A stretch of 59,838 nucleotides of DNA from assembly GCA_030428565.1 (NCBI GenBank), contig JAUIDR010000017.1, forward strand, positions 1-59,838, given 5' to 3'. The DNA comes from Alphaproteobacteria bacterium (GTDB lineage Bacteria > Pseudomonadota > Alphaproteobacteria > UBA7985 > JAUIBT01). A model generated the notes under the pieces. That model did no database searches and was not told where the DNA came from. It worked only from the letters and a program-made list of their open reading frames with translations. The translations under genes were made by a program, and so were the position numbers. Shown piece by piece: positions 39,738 to 50,044 of this stretch (position 1 is the first letter of the stretch; the number at the start of each line of letters is the position of its first letter).

Positions 39738-40638
39738 GCGGCCAGTTTCCTTTGTTAACGTCATCATCTGCCGTTTGGCGCCTCGCCATGCTGCAGCCCA
39801 GGCCCCAACCCAGGCCGCAGGTCGGGCCTCAGCCCTGCTGCGCGCCTTGATGCTGGCGGCATTGAGCGCCTGTGTTTTCGTCAGCGCCGCCTTCAGCCAA
39901 GAAAACAACCCTGCACCAGCCCCAACGACCCAAACAACGAACCAGAATCTTGCTTCTGCCTATGATTTATGTCTGAGGCAAGCCCAAGACCAGCCCCAGC
40001 AGGCCTTGATGATGACCAGCGATGCGGGCCTAGCTATGGATGATGTGCAAGTCAGTCATTGCCGCGCCGAAGCGCTGCTGAGCTTGGGGCGCTTTGAAGA
40101 AGCCGCCAAGCTGTTCGAGCAGCTCGCGGCGGCTTTCGATCAACACGCCGCGGGCGATGCCGGTTTTTTGCTACAACAGGCCGCCTATGCATGGCAAGAA
40201 GCGGGCCAACCGCAACAGGCGATCGCCGTCATCGACCTCTTGATCGCGCGCTTTGATGGCCAGGCCGATCTATGGATCCAAAAAGCCAGCTTACAGGTAC
40301 AAGCCGGAGACGCCAGCGCCGCGCTCGCCACCTTGACCAGCGCTCTGGAGGCCATGACGAGCGAGGCCAGCTCCGATGCGTTGGGTCGCCTCTGGGTCTA
40401 TCGCGCGGGCGCACACCGCCGCCTGGATCAGATCGACGAGGCTAAAGCGGCCCTGGTCGAGGCTCTGCGCCAACCGGGTCTTGATCAACCGCTTTATTTG
40501 TTGGAACTGGCCCTGGTTGAGGCCGCCCAAGATAATCTGCCCGCTGCTCAGACCGCCTTTGAGCAGATCATCCAGCATTTTCCAGACAGCCCCGAAGCTG
40601 CGCTGGCCCAACGCTACCTTCAGCGCCTCGAGGGCTAA
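39724..40638 (+). CDS. Exported TPR-repeat protein
   Basis: A 304-residue protein with a hydrophobic signal-like segment at about 38-58 (ALLRALMLAALSACVFVSAAFS) and several tetratricopeptide-like repeats: ALLSLGRFEEAAKLFEQL, AYAWQEAGQPQQAIAVIDLL, KASLQVQAGDASAALATL, AHRRLDQIDEAKAALVEAL and ALVEAAQDNLPAAQTAFEQI. TPR proteins of this sort act as scaffolds in the periplasm or at the membrane; the partner is unknown. The start is uncertain: the first ATG overlaps the divergent epimerase start, and an ATG at 39736 is also possible. Confidence 0.75.
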   Translation: MLSVMRPVSFVNVIICRLAPRHAAAQAPTQAAGRASALLRALMLAALSACVFVSAAFSQENNPAPAPTTQTTNQNLASAYDLCLRQAQDQPQQALMMTSDAGLAMDDVQVSHCRAEALLSLGRFEEAAKLFEQLAAAFDQHAAGDAGFLLQQAAYAWQEAGQPQQAIAVIDLLIARFDGQADLWIQKASLQVQAGDASAALATLTSALEAMTSEASSDALGRLWVYRAGAHRRLDQIDEAKAALVEALRQPGLDQPLYLLELALVEAAQDNLPAAQTAFEQIIQHFPDSPEAALAQRYLQRLEG

Positions 40639-40640
40639 GG

Positions 40641-42056
40641 CTAGTCGCTGAGCGCCGCAGCTCGCAGATCATGCAGACTGCTCCCCGTCAGACGCTCAAA
40701 GTTGGCCGCCGTCTTGGCCTCATAGGCCTTGCGTTGCTCCAGATATTCGATGCCACAGACCAGCTTTTTTTCGGCATCGTTTAGAACCGCCGCGTGGCGC
40801 ATGATATAGCGTCCTTGGAAATTCTCTTTATTATCCGTGACTTGCATGATCAATTCGTTGGGGTGCGTCTCCTCGCGATAGCGCATATGAACGCGGGTCA
40901 CAAAAGCATTGCGCGTCTGGGGCGGTCGCGGCAAGCCACCGCGCCGCATGATCAGCGCCTGGCGTACCGCGTCTTGATCCTTGGCATTAAAACGCTGAAT
41001 AAGCGCCTCTTCGGCTTCGCTAATGACCGGTTTGCGCGCTTCGATCCAAAAGGCACCCAGGTCTTGCAATTCGGCGTTGGACAAGGGGTCAGCCGCGCAA
41101 GGATCGCACCAATTCATATCCCAAGCGTATTCTAGGAAGGCCGTCGAATAGGGACGGTCGGAAATGGCCTTAGCGAAGGTCCGGCGGTAGAAATCTTGAA
41201 ACACCGTGTCCGTCCTGACCGGCACTTCAACATCGGCCGGAATGCGCGTCAGCGGATAGCTCAACAGATCCACTTGCCCGCGATCGGTCAGGAAATAGGC
41301 GATCAGGTCTTGATCCTGGCCCGGCCTAGCGTTGGCCATACCCAAGCGGATCGGCAGCATGAACTCGGCGCTCTCAAAGCGCATCTGCAAGGGATTTAGC
41401 TCTTGGGCCTCGGCCTTGACCGCCTCAAGCGACACCTTGGCGACAAAGAACTTCATACCCGCCGCCAAGTAGTCTTTCACCACCGGCGTCGCTTTGGGCG
41501 GGATCTGATAACCCTCACGATTGAGCCAAGTGATGAGGCCATCGGCCTGCTCGGCGGACAGAATGAGAATGTCGTACTCGCCGACCGAATAGGCGCGCTC
41601 TATGGTAACGCCCGTTTCGGCGTCGGCTTCCAGCATGGGCGCGGCCCCCAGCATGGGCGAAGCCAAGGGCACAGCCGTTCGGAACTTCTGCACTTGGCAG
41701 GGGTTCGGGTCATGGTATTCGACCAAGCGCGGGGCACTGTAGTCGTCCAAATGTGTGACAGAAGCCGAAGAGGCCAAGCGCACATCGTCTTCTTCCAATA
41801 TGACCGGCACCGGTACTACCAGCGCAAAGTCTTTCAGCGCGCCTTGGTAGTCTGAGACCATGGTGATGACCGATTGCTGCCCCTTGCGGGCGTAGACCAC
41901 CTTTGAGGCTTGGTTGAACAGATCGCCGGTCGCGCGCCCCACATAAAACCCGCAAAAGGCCTGTGCCGAGTTCGCGCTGGCCAACAGCGCCAGGGCGGCG
42001 GCGGCCTGCAGGACCGCCAAGCAGGAATGGCGAAACACGGTTGCAATCTTGAGCAT
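40641..42056 (-). CDS. Exported DUF2330 family protein
   Basis: A 471-residue secreted protein with a signal peptide (CLAVLQAAAALALLASANSAQAF). The start of the mature part, FCGFYVGRATGDLFNQASKVVYAR, and DFALVVPVPVILEEDDVRL are characteristic of DUF2330, whose function is unknown. Cysteines occur in pairs (CDPCAADP). The ATG at 42056 has AAGGAGG at ideal distance; the frame extends 60 codons upstream. It ends 2 bases from the convergent TPR gene. Confidence 0.85.
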   Translation of the reverse strand: MLKIATVFRHSCLAVLQAAAALALLASANSAQAFCGFYVGRATGDLFNQASKVVYARKGQQSVITMVSDYQGALKDFALVVPVPVILEEDDVRLASSASVTHLDDYSAPRLVEYHDPNPCQVQKFRTAVPLASPMLGAAPMLEADAETGVTIERAYSVGEYDILILSAEQADGLITWLNREGYQIPPKATPVVKDYLAAGMKFFVAKVSLEAVKAEAQELNPLQMRFESAEFMLPIRLGMANARPGQDQDLIAYFLTDRGQVDLLSYPLTRIPADVEVPVRTDTVFQDFYRRTFAKAISDRPYSTAFLEYAWDMNWCDPCAADPLSNAELQDLGAFWIEARKPVISEAEEALIQRFNAKDQDAVRQALIMRRGGLPRPPQTRNAFVTRVHMRYREETHPNELIMQVTDNKENFQGRYIMRHAAVLNDAEKKLVCGIEYLEQRKAYEAKTAANFERLTGSSLHDLRAAALSD

Positions 42057-42421
42057 AGCGCTGTCCTCCTTAGTTACCGCTGCGGATGCCGTTGTCGGCG
42101 GTTGTGCCGGTCTTTTGGGCCAGCGTTGCGGCGAGTGGTGCCATTGCGCGCGCCAACTATGGCAAGAATGCGGAGCCCAGCCATCGCCTGCCACAAGCAC
42201 TTTTCGAGACAGCAAGGCTAGCGCCAGCGGCAGCATGCTGGGGTGCCAATAGGCTGCAAACAGGGGGCAAAAAAAGAGCGCCGGACCGATTGGCCGACGC
42301 TCGTCGAGGTCTAGGATCAGGGAGGAACGATGAAACCTATCATCACCAGGGCCAGTGGATGGCCTAGACCGATTTTTGACTCGCCACCGCTCGTTTTTCG
42401 TCGGTGCTGGCGGCCCAGAGC
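42057..42421. other. Intergenic region between the DUF2330 gene and cobO
   Basis: 365 bases holding the DUF2330 promoter, the cobO terminator and, on the plus strand at 42330-42425, a 31-codon frame (MKPIITRASGWP...) with an excellent AGGGAGGAA ribosome binding site seven bases before its ATG. That frame runs antisense to the last bases of cobO. I leave it as a candidate only. Confidence 0.4.
42269..42302 (-). terminator. Terminator downstream of cobO
   Basis: Arms GAGCGCCGG (42276-42284) and CCGACGCTC (42294-42302) pair with one mismatch around a 9-base loop. On the minus strand the hairpin is followed by seven T (42269-42275). It lies about 120 bases downstream of the cobO stop. Confidence 0.8.
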
Positions 42422-43087
42422 CTAGAACTCCACGCCTTTTTGCGCTTTGACGCCTTGCTCGCGGAAGGGGTGCTTGATTTGGGTCATTTCTGTCACCAGG
42501 TCGGCGGCCTCGATAATCTCCTCTTTGGCGTTGCGCCCGGTCACGACGATGTGCAGGTCTTCGGGCCGTCCTTGCAAGGTCGCAATGACTTCCCCCAAAT
42601 CCAGGTGGTCATACCGCAACACGATATTCAACTCATCAAAGATCAGCATGTCATAGGCAGGATCAGGCCCGCGGCAGGCCTCGATCATCTCCTTAGCCGC
42701 CTCCCAGGCCCGTTGAGCCGCGGCAATATCGCGCTCGCGGTCTTGGGTCTCCCAGGTAAAGCCCTCGCCCATGGTCTTGATAACGATTTGATCGGGGAAG
42801 GCCTCCAGCACTTTGCGTTCGCCCGTCTCCCACTTGCCTTTGACGAATTGCACAACGCCAACGCGCATATCGTTGCCAATGGCGCGCGCTGCCAGGCCAA
42901 AAGCGGCGGTCGACTTGCCCTTGCCTTTCCCGGTGTGGACGATCAAAAGGCCCTTCTCATTGGTCTTATCTGCCAGCATTTTATCGCGGGCGGCCTTCTT
43001 CTTGCGGGCCTTCTCGTTGAAGTGCGCGTTGATCTTCTCCTGGCTCCAGCCAGCGTATTTGTCAGGCTTGGCGGCTTCGTCGGTCAT
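42422..43087 (-). CDS. cobO: Cob(I)yrinic acid a,c-diamide adenosyltransferase
   Basis: ATP:corrinoid adenosyltransferase of the CobA/CobO/BtuR type, which attaches the adenosyl ligand to cobalt late in cobalamin synthesis and in salvage. The P-loop is HTGKGKGKSTAAFG, followed by VVQFVKGKWETGE and DMLIFDELNIVLRY, then HIVVTGRNAKEEI. The 221-residue form starting at 43087 (MTDEAAKPDKYAGWSQ) is the family N-terminus and has GAGG upstream; the open frame is 25 codons longer. The adjacent genes are not cobalamin-related, but cobB is at 0.3 kb. Confidence 0.95.
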   Translation of the reverse strand: MTDEAAKPDKYAGWSQEKINAHFNEKARKKKAARDKMLADKTNEKGLLIVHTGKGKGKSTAAFGLAARAIGNDMRVGVVQFVKGKWETGERKVLEAFPDQIVIKTMGEGFTWETQDRERDIAAAQRAWEAAKEMIEACRGPDPAYDMLIFDELNIVLRYDHLDLGEVIATLQGRPEDLHIVVTGRNAKEEIIEAADLVTEMTQIKHPFREQGVKAQKGVEF

Positions 43088-43167
43088 GGGCGGGGCCTCG
43101 TGTTGGTGATCGGGGGGCAAGTTTCGCCGCCTGGCTGGCGAAATGCAAGCCCGCTTGCCCACGGGAC

Positions 43168-44055
43168 CTAGTATAGGGCTTCCAGATCGGCCAACAGCTC
43201 ATAGCACATGAGGATTTCGCGCTCCTCGTGGTCATAAAAGGCGTTGGCCTCATCGCAAGCGTCAAAGCGAATGGTCAGCGGTTCGGGCAGCTTCAGATCC
43301 CCCTCGAGGCGCTGCTCAAAATAGCGCAGCCACGGCCAGTCTTTCAGCCAAGCCTCATAACGACGATGCGCCTTGGTCTTACCGGGCTCAATGATCAAAG
43401 TGAGGCCGCGGCTTCCCTGGTCCTTCCAGCTCTCGTCGCGTTCGACCTCCAGCAAATAGCGCCAGTCTTCGGCCTGCAATAAGGCGGTCTCCTCGCAACG
43501 CTCCAGGTCCAGCGCCTCGGGTTCTATGTCAAAGTCTTCCAACCAGGAGCCATAGACGTCGGGCTCTCGGCCAACCAGCAGGCACATATGAGCAAAAAAG
43601 CGCTGCATATCCAAGGAATGCTCGTCGGCATAGAGGCTTGTGTCTGCCAGGTCGTTGCCCTCGGCGTAGGCCAGCCAAGCGCCCGCGGTCACAAACAGGG
43701 CATCGTCGAGCTGTTCGATCTTCTCAGGGCCCAAGCTGGCGTCATCTGCGATGGTATCCAATAGATAGGTGATCGAAAAGCTATCGGCGGCATCTTCCTC
43801 ACGCCCCAGCACGGGCAGCGCCCAGAGCGCCACCAGGCCGTGGCCAACCTCGTGCAACAGCACGGTCAAGACGTTGCCCAACACCCAGTCGCGTTCGTCA
43901 AGCGGGCGCTCCTCGTCTTGGGCGCTGGCGGGCGCTTGGGCAAGCAAGGCCAGAGTTGCCAGAACAGCCCCAAACCCCACCACCATAGCTTTGAAGCGTC
44001 GCTGCCAACCAGGTGCGATGCGAAAGCTAAGATGATCTGCGCAATGTGCGGTCAT
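43168..44055 (-). CDS. DUF4344 putative metallopeptidase, exported
   Basis: About 295 residues with a signal peptide (MVVGFGAVLATLALLAQAPASA) followed by a DUF4344-type putative zinc peptidase domain. The metal-binding motif is LLHEVGHGLV (HExxH with H68 and H72). Acidic residues EEDAADSFS just downstream could supply the third ligand. Other conserved parts are DEHSLDMQRFFAHMCLLVG and the C-terminal CYELLADL. The start at 44055 is preceded by GGGAAGGG. Substrate unknown. It lies 80 bases upstream of cobO on the same strand. Confidence 0.83.
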   Translation of the reverse strand: MTAHCADHLSFRIAPGWQRRFKAMVVGFGAVLATLALLAQAPASAQDEERPLDERDWVLGNVLTVLLHEVGHGLVALWALPVLGREEDAADSFSITYLLDTIADDASLGPEKIEQLDDALFVTAGAWLAYAEGNDLADTSLYADEHSLDMQRFFAHMCLLVGREPDVYGSWLEDFDIEPEALDLERCEETALLQAEDWRYLLEVERDESWKDQGSRGLTLIIEPGKTKAHRRYEAWLKDWPWLRYFEQRLEGDLKLPEPLTIRFDACDEANAFYDHEEREILMCYELLADLEALY

Positions 44056-44190
44056 GGCAGCCCTTCCCCGTTGGCATTGGCAAGGCCTCAGCCTAGCCTG
44101 CATTAGTCTGGGAGTCTCGCTCTTCTATCCCGCATCCGCCCCTGCACGCGCGGATTTCAAGCCCAAGGCTCTGGCAATCATTTTTGGCAC

Positions 44191-44221
44191 AAAAAAACCC
44201 GCCAAACCGAAGCTTGCGGGT
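44191..44221 (-). terminator. Terminator of the tRNA-Glu gene
   Basis: On the minus strand, directly after the tRNA, ACCCGC pairs with GCGGGT and AAGC with GTTT (one bulged G) around a TTCG tetraloop, followed by a run of T. This is a textbook intrinsic terminator about 14 bases after the CCA end. Confidence 0.88.
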
Positions 44222-44235
44222 CATCTGTTCCACAG

Positions 44236-44311
44236 TGGTGATCCCTACGGGATTCGAACCCGTGTTGCCGCCGTGAAAGGGCGGTGTCCTAGGCCTCTAG
44301 ACGAAGGGACC
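44236..44311 (-). tRNA. tRNA-Glu (anticodon TTC)
   Basis: A complete 76-base cloverleaf including an encoded CCA. The acceptor stem GGTCCCT pairs with AGGGATC (one G-T). The anticodon stem-loop carries CTTTCAC, anticodon TTC, decoding GAA/GAG. The T-arm is ACGGG-TTCGAAT-CCCGT. The discriminator base is A. A strong terminator follows. It stands alone between the DUF4344 and L,D-transpeptidase genes. Confidence 0.97.
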
Positions 44312-44383
44312 ATCTGTGTGGGAGGGTTGTATATCCAGACTCGATTGCTGGCGCAAGCCCCTTTTTTCGACAAAACCAAAGTT

Positions 44384-45757
<1,374 letters not shown>

Positions 45758-45851
45758 TTAGCCTGCTGGTGCCAGATTTTCTGCAAGATTTCAACCTAAA
45801 GTAATCATTGTCGCGCTTTTGCGACTAGAGATTGCCATATTCGAACTAGAT

Positions 45852-47204
45852 CTAGGCGACCTGGCGCAGCTCCGGTGCGGAGCGCGCGGCCAAGACCGCC
45901 GCTAGGGCCTCCGGTTCCGGGCCGCCGGTGGCCCAGTCCAACAGCTCGGCGGTATGGAGGATAGGCGCGCCTTCGCCCGCTTCTTTTAGACCTCGCCCGA
46001 TCTGCGAAATGCAGCCAATGTTTCCCGTTGCCAGAATGTTGGGGGCGGTCTCTTGGATGGTGGCTACTTTGGCATCCAGCAGCTTGCCCGCGATCTCAGG
46101 CTGCAAGATGTTATAGGTACCCGCCGAACCACAGCACAGATGCGCGTTGCGCGGCTGGCGCACCTCAAAGCCCGCCGCGGCCAACAGCGCCACCGGTTGC
46201 AGCTTGATTTGCTGGCCGTGTTGCATAGAGCAGGCCGAATGGTACGTGAGCCGCAGGCCTTGGGCCTCTGGGCGCGCCTCTTTCAGGCCGATAGTGTCCA
46301 GCCACTCGGTGATATCTTTGGCCAGGCCCGCAACCGCCGCGGCCTTTTCGGCGTAATCCGGGTCATCCGCCAGCATATGGCCGTAGTCCTTGACGGTGGT
46401 ACCACAGCCCGAGGCATTGATGACAAAGGCATCCAGACCAGCGCCGCCGCCCGCTTCGGTTAGAGCCCAAATCGCATCCACCATGGCGCGGGCATCGGCC
46501 AGGGCGTCCTTGCCCATGTGGTGCGCCAGCGAACCACAGCAGCCGACGTCAGGGTAGATCACCTGGCAGTCATGGCGCTGGAGCAAGCGCAGCGTCGCCG
46601 CATTAATGGAAGGGGCCAGCGCGCGCTGTGCACAGCCGGGCAGCATAGCGACGCGATAGCTCTGTCGCGCCTCGGCCTCATAGATGCCGGGTCGATCGCT
46701 GGGCTCATGCGCCGGCAGCTGCTCGGGCACCAGATCCAGCATGGCCCGCATGCGCGCGGTCGGCGCCAAGGTCCGGAAGGGGCGCGCCAGCCAACCCAGT
46801 TTCATCGCTAAGCCAAAGCGCCGATGATAGGGAATCAGCACGGCCAACAGGGCACGGGTCCAGCGATCCACCAGAGGACGCTTGTAGGTCGCTTCGATGT
46901 GCTGACGACCCAAATCGACCAGGTGCATATAATCCACCGACGACGGGCAAGTCGTCATGCAAGACAGACAAGACAAACAGCGGTCCAGATGCTGCACCAC
47001 CTCGCGCGTTGCCGGGCGATCGTTCTCGAACATGTCCTTCATCAAATAGATGCGCCCGCGCGGGCTATCCAGCTCATCGCCCAGCGTCACGTAGGTTGGA
47101 CAGGTCGAGGTGCACATGCCGCAATGGACGCAGGTTCGTAAAATGGCGTCAGCGGCGGCCAGGCGCTCGTCCTTGAGCTGATCGGGGCTAAAGTGGGTCT
47201 GCAT
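45852..47204 (-). CDS. glcF: Glycolate oxidase iron-sulfur subunit
   Basis: Electron-transfer subunit of the membrane-associated glycolate oxidase that converts glycolate to glyoxylate. The 450 residues begin with two [4Fe-4S] motifs (CVHCGMCTSTCP and CLSCLSCMTTCP), followed by two CCG domains (VGCCGSLAHHMG and LCCGSAGTYNI) typical of heterodisulfide-reductase-like subunits. It is the last gene of glcD-glcE-glcF, 11 bases after glcE. Confidence 0.95.
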   Translation of the reverse strand: MQTHFSPDQLKDERLAAADAILRTCVHCGMCTSTCPTYVTLGDELDSPRGRIYLMKDMFENDRPATREVVQHLDRCLSCLSCMTTCPSSVDYMHLVDLGRQHIEATYKRPLVDRWTRALLAVLIPYHRRFGLAMKLGWLARPFRTLAPTARMRAMLDLVPEQLPAHEPSDRPGIYEAEARQSYRVAMLPGCAQRALAPSINAATLRLLQRHDCQVIYPDVGCCGSLAHHMGKDALADARAMVDAIWALTEAGGGAGLDAFVINASGCGTTVKDYGHMLADDPDYAEKAAAVAGLAKDITEWLDTIGLKEARPEAQGLRLTYHSACSMQHGQQIKLQPVALLAAAGFEVRQPRNAHLCCGSAGTYNILQPEIAGKLLDAKVATIQETAPNILATGNIGCISQIGRGLKEAGEGAPILHTAELLDWATGGPEPEALAAVLAARSAPELRQVA

Positions 47205-47215
47205 GGCAAGTGCCC

Positions 47216-48412
47216 TTAGAAGTCAGAATAGAGGCGCTGGGGATTGAGGCGGCCGTCGGGATCAAATGCGCGCTTGATGCCACTTTGCAGCTCGGTTTGC
47301 AGCGGGTGGAGCGGCTCAAAGGGCTGGTCATCGGAGCCGATAAGCTGGGTCTTTTGTCCCGGCAGCCCGGCCAGGTCCGCGCGCGAGATGGCTTGATCGC
47401 TGGCCAGCCACACCAGGTTGCCCCCCCAATCGACCAGCATTTTCAGGCCTGGCCCGTCGAAACGAGCGCGAAGCTGGGCCATAACTGCGGCCGCGTCGCT
47501 GGGTTTGGGCTTCAAGCGCCATAGGCATTGCGGCTGGCCCAGTACTGGCGCCAGGTCTTTAATCGACCGCCAGAGATTGGCGGATTGCTCCTGATCCAAA
47601 TTGCGACAGCTTGGCGCTTGGCCGGTCAGTGTCTTGGCAAGCAGGGTTGCGATTTGCTCACTGCGGTAGAGCACCGAGGGCTCAAGGCCTTCGATTTCCA
47701 GCAGGCTCACCGACGCGTCAAAGCCCAAGGTCGCCGCTTCGCCCGCGGGCAGGTAGGCTGCGGCCACCAAATCATAGGGTGAGCGGCTGGCTGCGATCAG
47801 GGCGGCTAGATGCTGGGCTTCCTCTAAGCCCTGCACAACGACCGTTCGGCGCATCTCCATCAAAGGCGCGGTCTTCATCGTAACCTGGCTCAAGACCCCA
47901 AGCGTACCCCAAGACCCGGTCATCAGCTTGCAAAGATCATAGCCCGAGACGTTCTTCATGACCCGCCCGCCAGACTTGATGGCCTCGCCCTGACCGTTGA
48001 CAAACTGGACGCCCAACAGGTGGTCGCGGGGACCGCCGCGATAGGCGCGCCGCGAGCCCGCTAGGTTGGCCGCGATGGCCCCGCCCACCGTCGGCTGTGC
48101 ATCTGGCTTGCCAAACAGAGCGGCGTAGTCCGGCGGATCGAAAGCCAAGCGGTGCCCGCCTGCCGCCAGCTCGCTCTCCAAAGTGGCAAGCTTAGCGCCG
48201 GGCCCGCATTGCACCACCATTTCGGCGGGATAAAAAAAGTCGATACCCGCCAGGTCTGCCGTCGTGAGGCTTTGGGTAGGCTGGGATGTTTGCCGGCTCC
48301 AAGCCGCTTTGCTGCCGCTACCCTCGATGGCCAAGGCGCCGCTGGCAGCCGCGATCATGGCCTGCAACTCTTGCGCGGAGCCGGGCCGTAAGATGTCATT
48401 CGATTGCGTCAT
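47216..48412 (-). CDS. glcE: Glycolate oxidase FAD-binding subunit GlcE
   Basis: A 398-residue FAD-linked protein, shorter than GlcD and paralogous to it. The PCMH-type FAD-binding motifs are QPTVGGAIAANLAGSRRAYRGGPRDHLLG and GGRVMKNVSGYDLCKLMTGSWG. GlcE is required together with GlcD and GlcF for oxidase activity. The start overlaps the glcD end by 4 bases, a sign of translational coupling. Confidence 0.94.
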   Translation of the reverse strand: MTQSNDILRPGSAQELQAMIAAASGALAIEGSGSKAAWSRQTSQPTQSLTTADLAGIDFFYPAEMVVQCGPGAKLATLESELAAGGHRLAFDPPDYAALFGKPDAQPTVGGAIAANLAGSRRAYRGGPRDHLLGVQFVNGQGEAIKSGGRVMKNVSGYDLCKLMTGSWGTLGVLSQVTMKTAPLMEMRRTVVVQGLEEAQHLAALIAASRSPYDLVAAAYLPAGEAATLGFDASVSLLEIEGLEPSVLYRSEQIATLLAKTLTGQAPSCRNLDQEQSANLWRSIKDLAPVLGQPQCLWRLKPKPSDAAAVMAQLRARFDGPGLKMLVDWGGNLVWLASDQAISRADLAGLPGQKTQLIGSDDQPFEPLHPLQTELQSGIKRAFDPDGRLNPQRLYSDF

Positions 48413-49869
48413 GCGGCGATCCTTTGCCCCTTGGTATCGGCGGGGTTGATATCCAGGGGGAAGACCTTGGCACCATTGAGCAGCCAGAGCGGATCAAAGA
48501 CCCGCTTGATACGCATTTGTTGCTGCAAGTCGGTCTCATTGAACATCAGCATCATAGCGTCGCGCTTTTCGATGCCGACGCCGTGCTCGCCGGTGATGCA
48601 GCCGCCGACCTCAACGCAGATCTTCAAGATGTCCTCACCCGCCGCCTCGACGCGATCAATCTCGCCGGGTGCGTTCGCATCATAGAGGATCAGCGGGTGC
48701 AGATTGCCGTCGCCCGCATGGAAGATATTGGCGATTTGAAAACCGTAGGCCTCGCCCACTTGCTTGATGCGCGATAAGACCTCGGGCAGCTTGCCGGTGG
48801 GAATGGTGCCGTCCATGCACAGATAGTCGGGGCTAATTTGACCCATGGCGCCAAAGGCCGACTTGCGGCCGCGCCAAATGGCTTCAGCCTGGGCGGCGTT
48901 CTCGGACAGCTTGATACTGACCGGATCATAGCGGCCCGCGATCTCCTGGATACGCGCTTCTTGGGCCTCAATCTCCAGGGTGGAGCCTTCAACCTCGATG
49001 ATGAGCAGCGCCTGCGCGTCGGTGGGATAGCCCGCCTTGGCGAAGGCCTCGGAAGCCAAGATCGCGGGCTTGTCCATGAATTCGATCGCAACCGGTACGA
49101 TGCCTTGACCGATGATCTCCGCCACGCAAGCGCCCGCCAGCTCCTCGGACTTAAAGCCGACCAACATGGGCCGCGCGCCTTCGGGCTTAGGCAAGATGCG
49201 CACTAAGACCTCGGTGACCAGGCCCAACATGCCTTCCGATCCGGTAAACAGACCCAGCAAATCATAACCGTCGCCGTCCATGGCCTCAGAGCCGATGGTC
49301 ACGACGCGCCCATCCATCAGCACGACGGTCAGGCCCAGCAGGTTGTTGGTGGTGACGCCGTATTTCAGGCAGTGAGCACCGCCCGAGTTCATGGCAACAT
49401 TGCCTGCAATGGTGCAGGCTAGTTGGCTCGATGGGTCCGGGGCATAGAAGAAGTTCTCCATCTCGACCGCGTTAGAGACATTGATGTTGGTCACGCCCGC
49501 CTGCACCCGCGCGCAGCGATTGTCATAATCAATGTCCAGCACCTGGTTCATTTTGGAGAGCCCCAGCACCAGCGCATCTTGCGTCGGCAGCGCGCCGCCC
49601 GCCAGCGAAGTGCCTGAACCGCGCCCAATGACCTTGATGCCCTGCTGGTGGCAATAGGCCAGCAGTCGGGCCACTTCCTCGGTCGTGCGCGGCAGCGCCA
49701 CCGCCAAGGGGAGCTGGCGGTAGGCCGACAGACCGTCGGTCTCATAGACTTTGAGCGCCAGATCTTCGCTGATCAGATCACTGGGCCGGTCCATCAAAGC
49801 GCGCAGCGCCTCTTGAATCTGAGTCCGTTTGGCCAATATGGCGGAATCAGGAGCGGGCATAGGGATCAT
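48409..49869 (-). CDS. glcD: Glycolate oxidase catalytic subunit GlcD
   Basis: FAD-dependent 2-hydroxyacid oxidase, 486 residues, first gene of the glcDEF operon. FAD-binding segments are VIGRGSGTSLAGGALP and GNVAMNSGGAHCLKYGVTTNNLLG. The C-terminal substrate domain has FHAGDGNLHPLILYD and ITGEHGVGIEKRD. D-lactate dehydrogenases share this fold, but the downstream GlcE and GlcF identify glycolate oxidase. A 9-base inverted repeat about 50 bases upstream of the start is a candidate operator. No GntR-type glcC gene lies within the window. Confidence 0.95.
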   Translation of the reverse strand: MIPMPAPDSAILAKRTQIQEALRALMDRPSDLISEDLALKVYETDGLSAYRQLPLAVALPRTTEEVARLLAYCHQQGIKVIGRGSGTSLAGGALPTQDALVLGLSKMNQVLDIDYDNRCARVQAGVTNINVSNAVEMENFFYAPDPSSQLACTIAGNVAMNSGGAHCLKYGVTTNNLLGLTVVLMDGRVVTIGSEAMDGDGYDLLGLFTGSEGMLGLVTEVLVRILPKPEGARPMLVGFKSEELAGACVAEIIGQGIVPVAIEFMDKPAILASEAFAKAGYPTDAQALLIIEVEGSTLEIEAQEARIQEIAGRYDPVSIKLSENAAQAEAIWRGRKSAFGAMGQISPDYLCMDGTIPTGKLPEVLSRIKQVGEAYGFQIANIFHAGDGNLHPLILYDANAPGEIDRVEAAGEDILKICVEVGGCITGEHGVGIEKRDAMMLMFNETDLQQQMRIKRVFDPLWLLNGAKVFPLDINPADTKGQRIAA

Positions 49870-49919
49870 GACGGCAACCTCTATAACGTGCTAAACCGGA
49901 GCCCGTCTCAGGCTCCCAA

Positions 49920-49942
49920 CTTGGTAAACTTTTTTTACCAAG
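49920..49942. promoter_or_regulatory. Inverted repeat upstream of glcD, candidate operator
   Basis: CTTGGTAAA (49920-49928) and TTTACCAAG (49934-49942) form a perfect 9-base inverted repeat with a 5-base spacer, about 50 bases before the glcD start. GntR-family regulators of the FadR group, which include GlcC, bind inverted TGGT/ACCA half-sites, though usually with a shorter spacer. Alternatively it could act as a hairpin in the leader. Confidence 0.5.
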
Positions 49943-50044
49943 CAACCCTAGAGCAATTTTGCACGCTTGCCAATCTGAATCCGCGCCTCCTCTCGTAATA
50001 TAATACAAGTTTCCGAAATATGGGAAAAGCTGCCAAAGCAGTCG

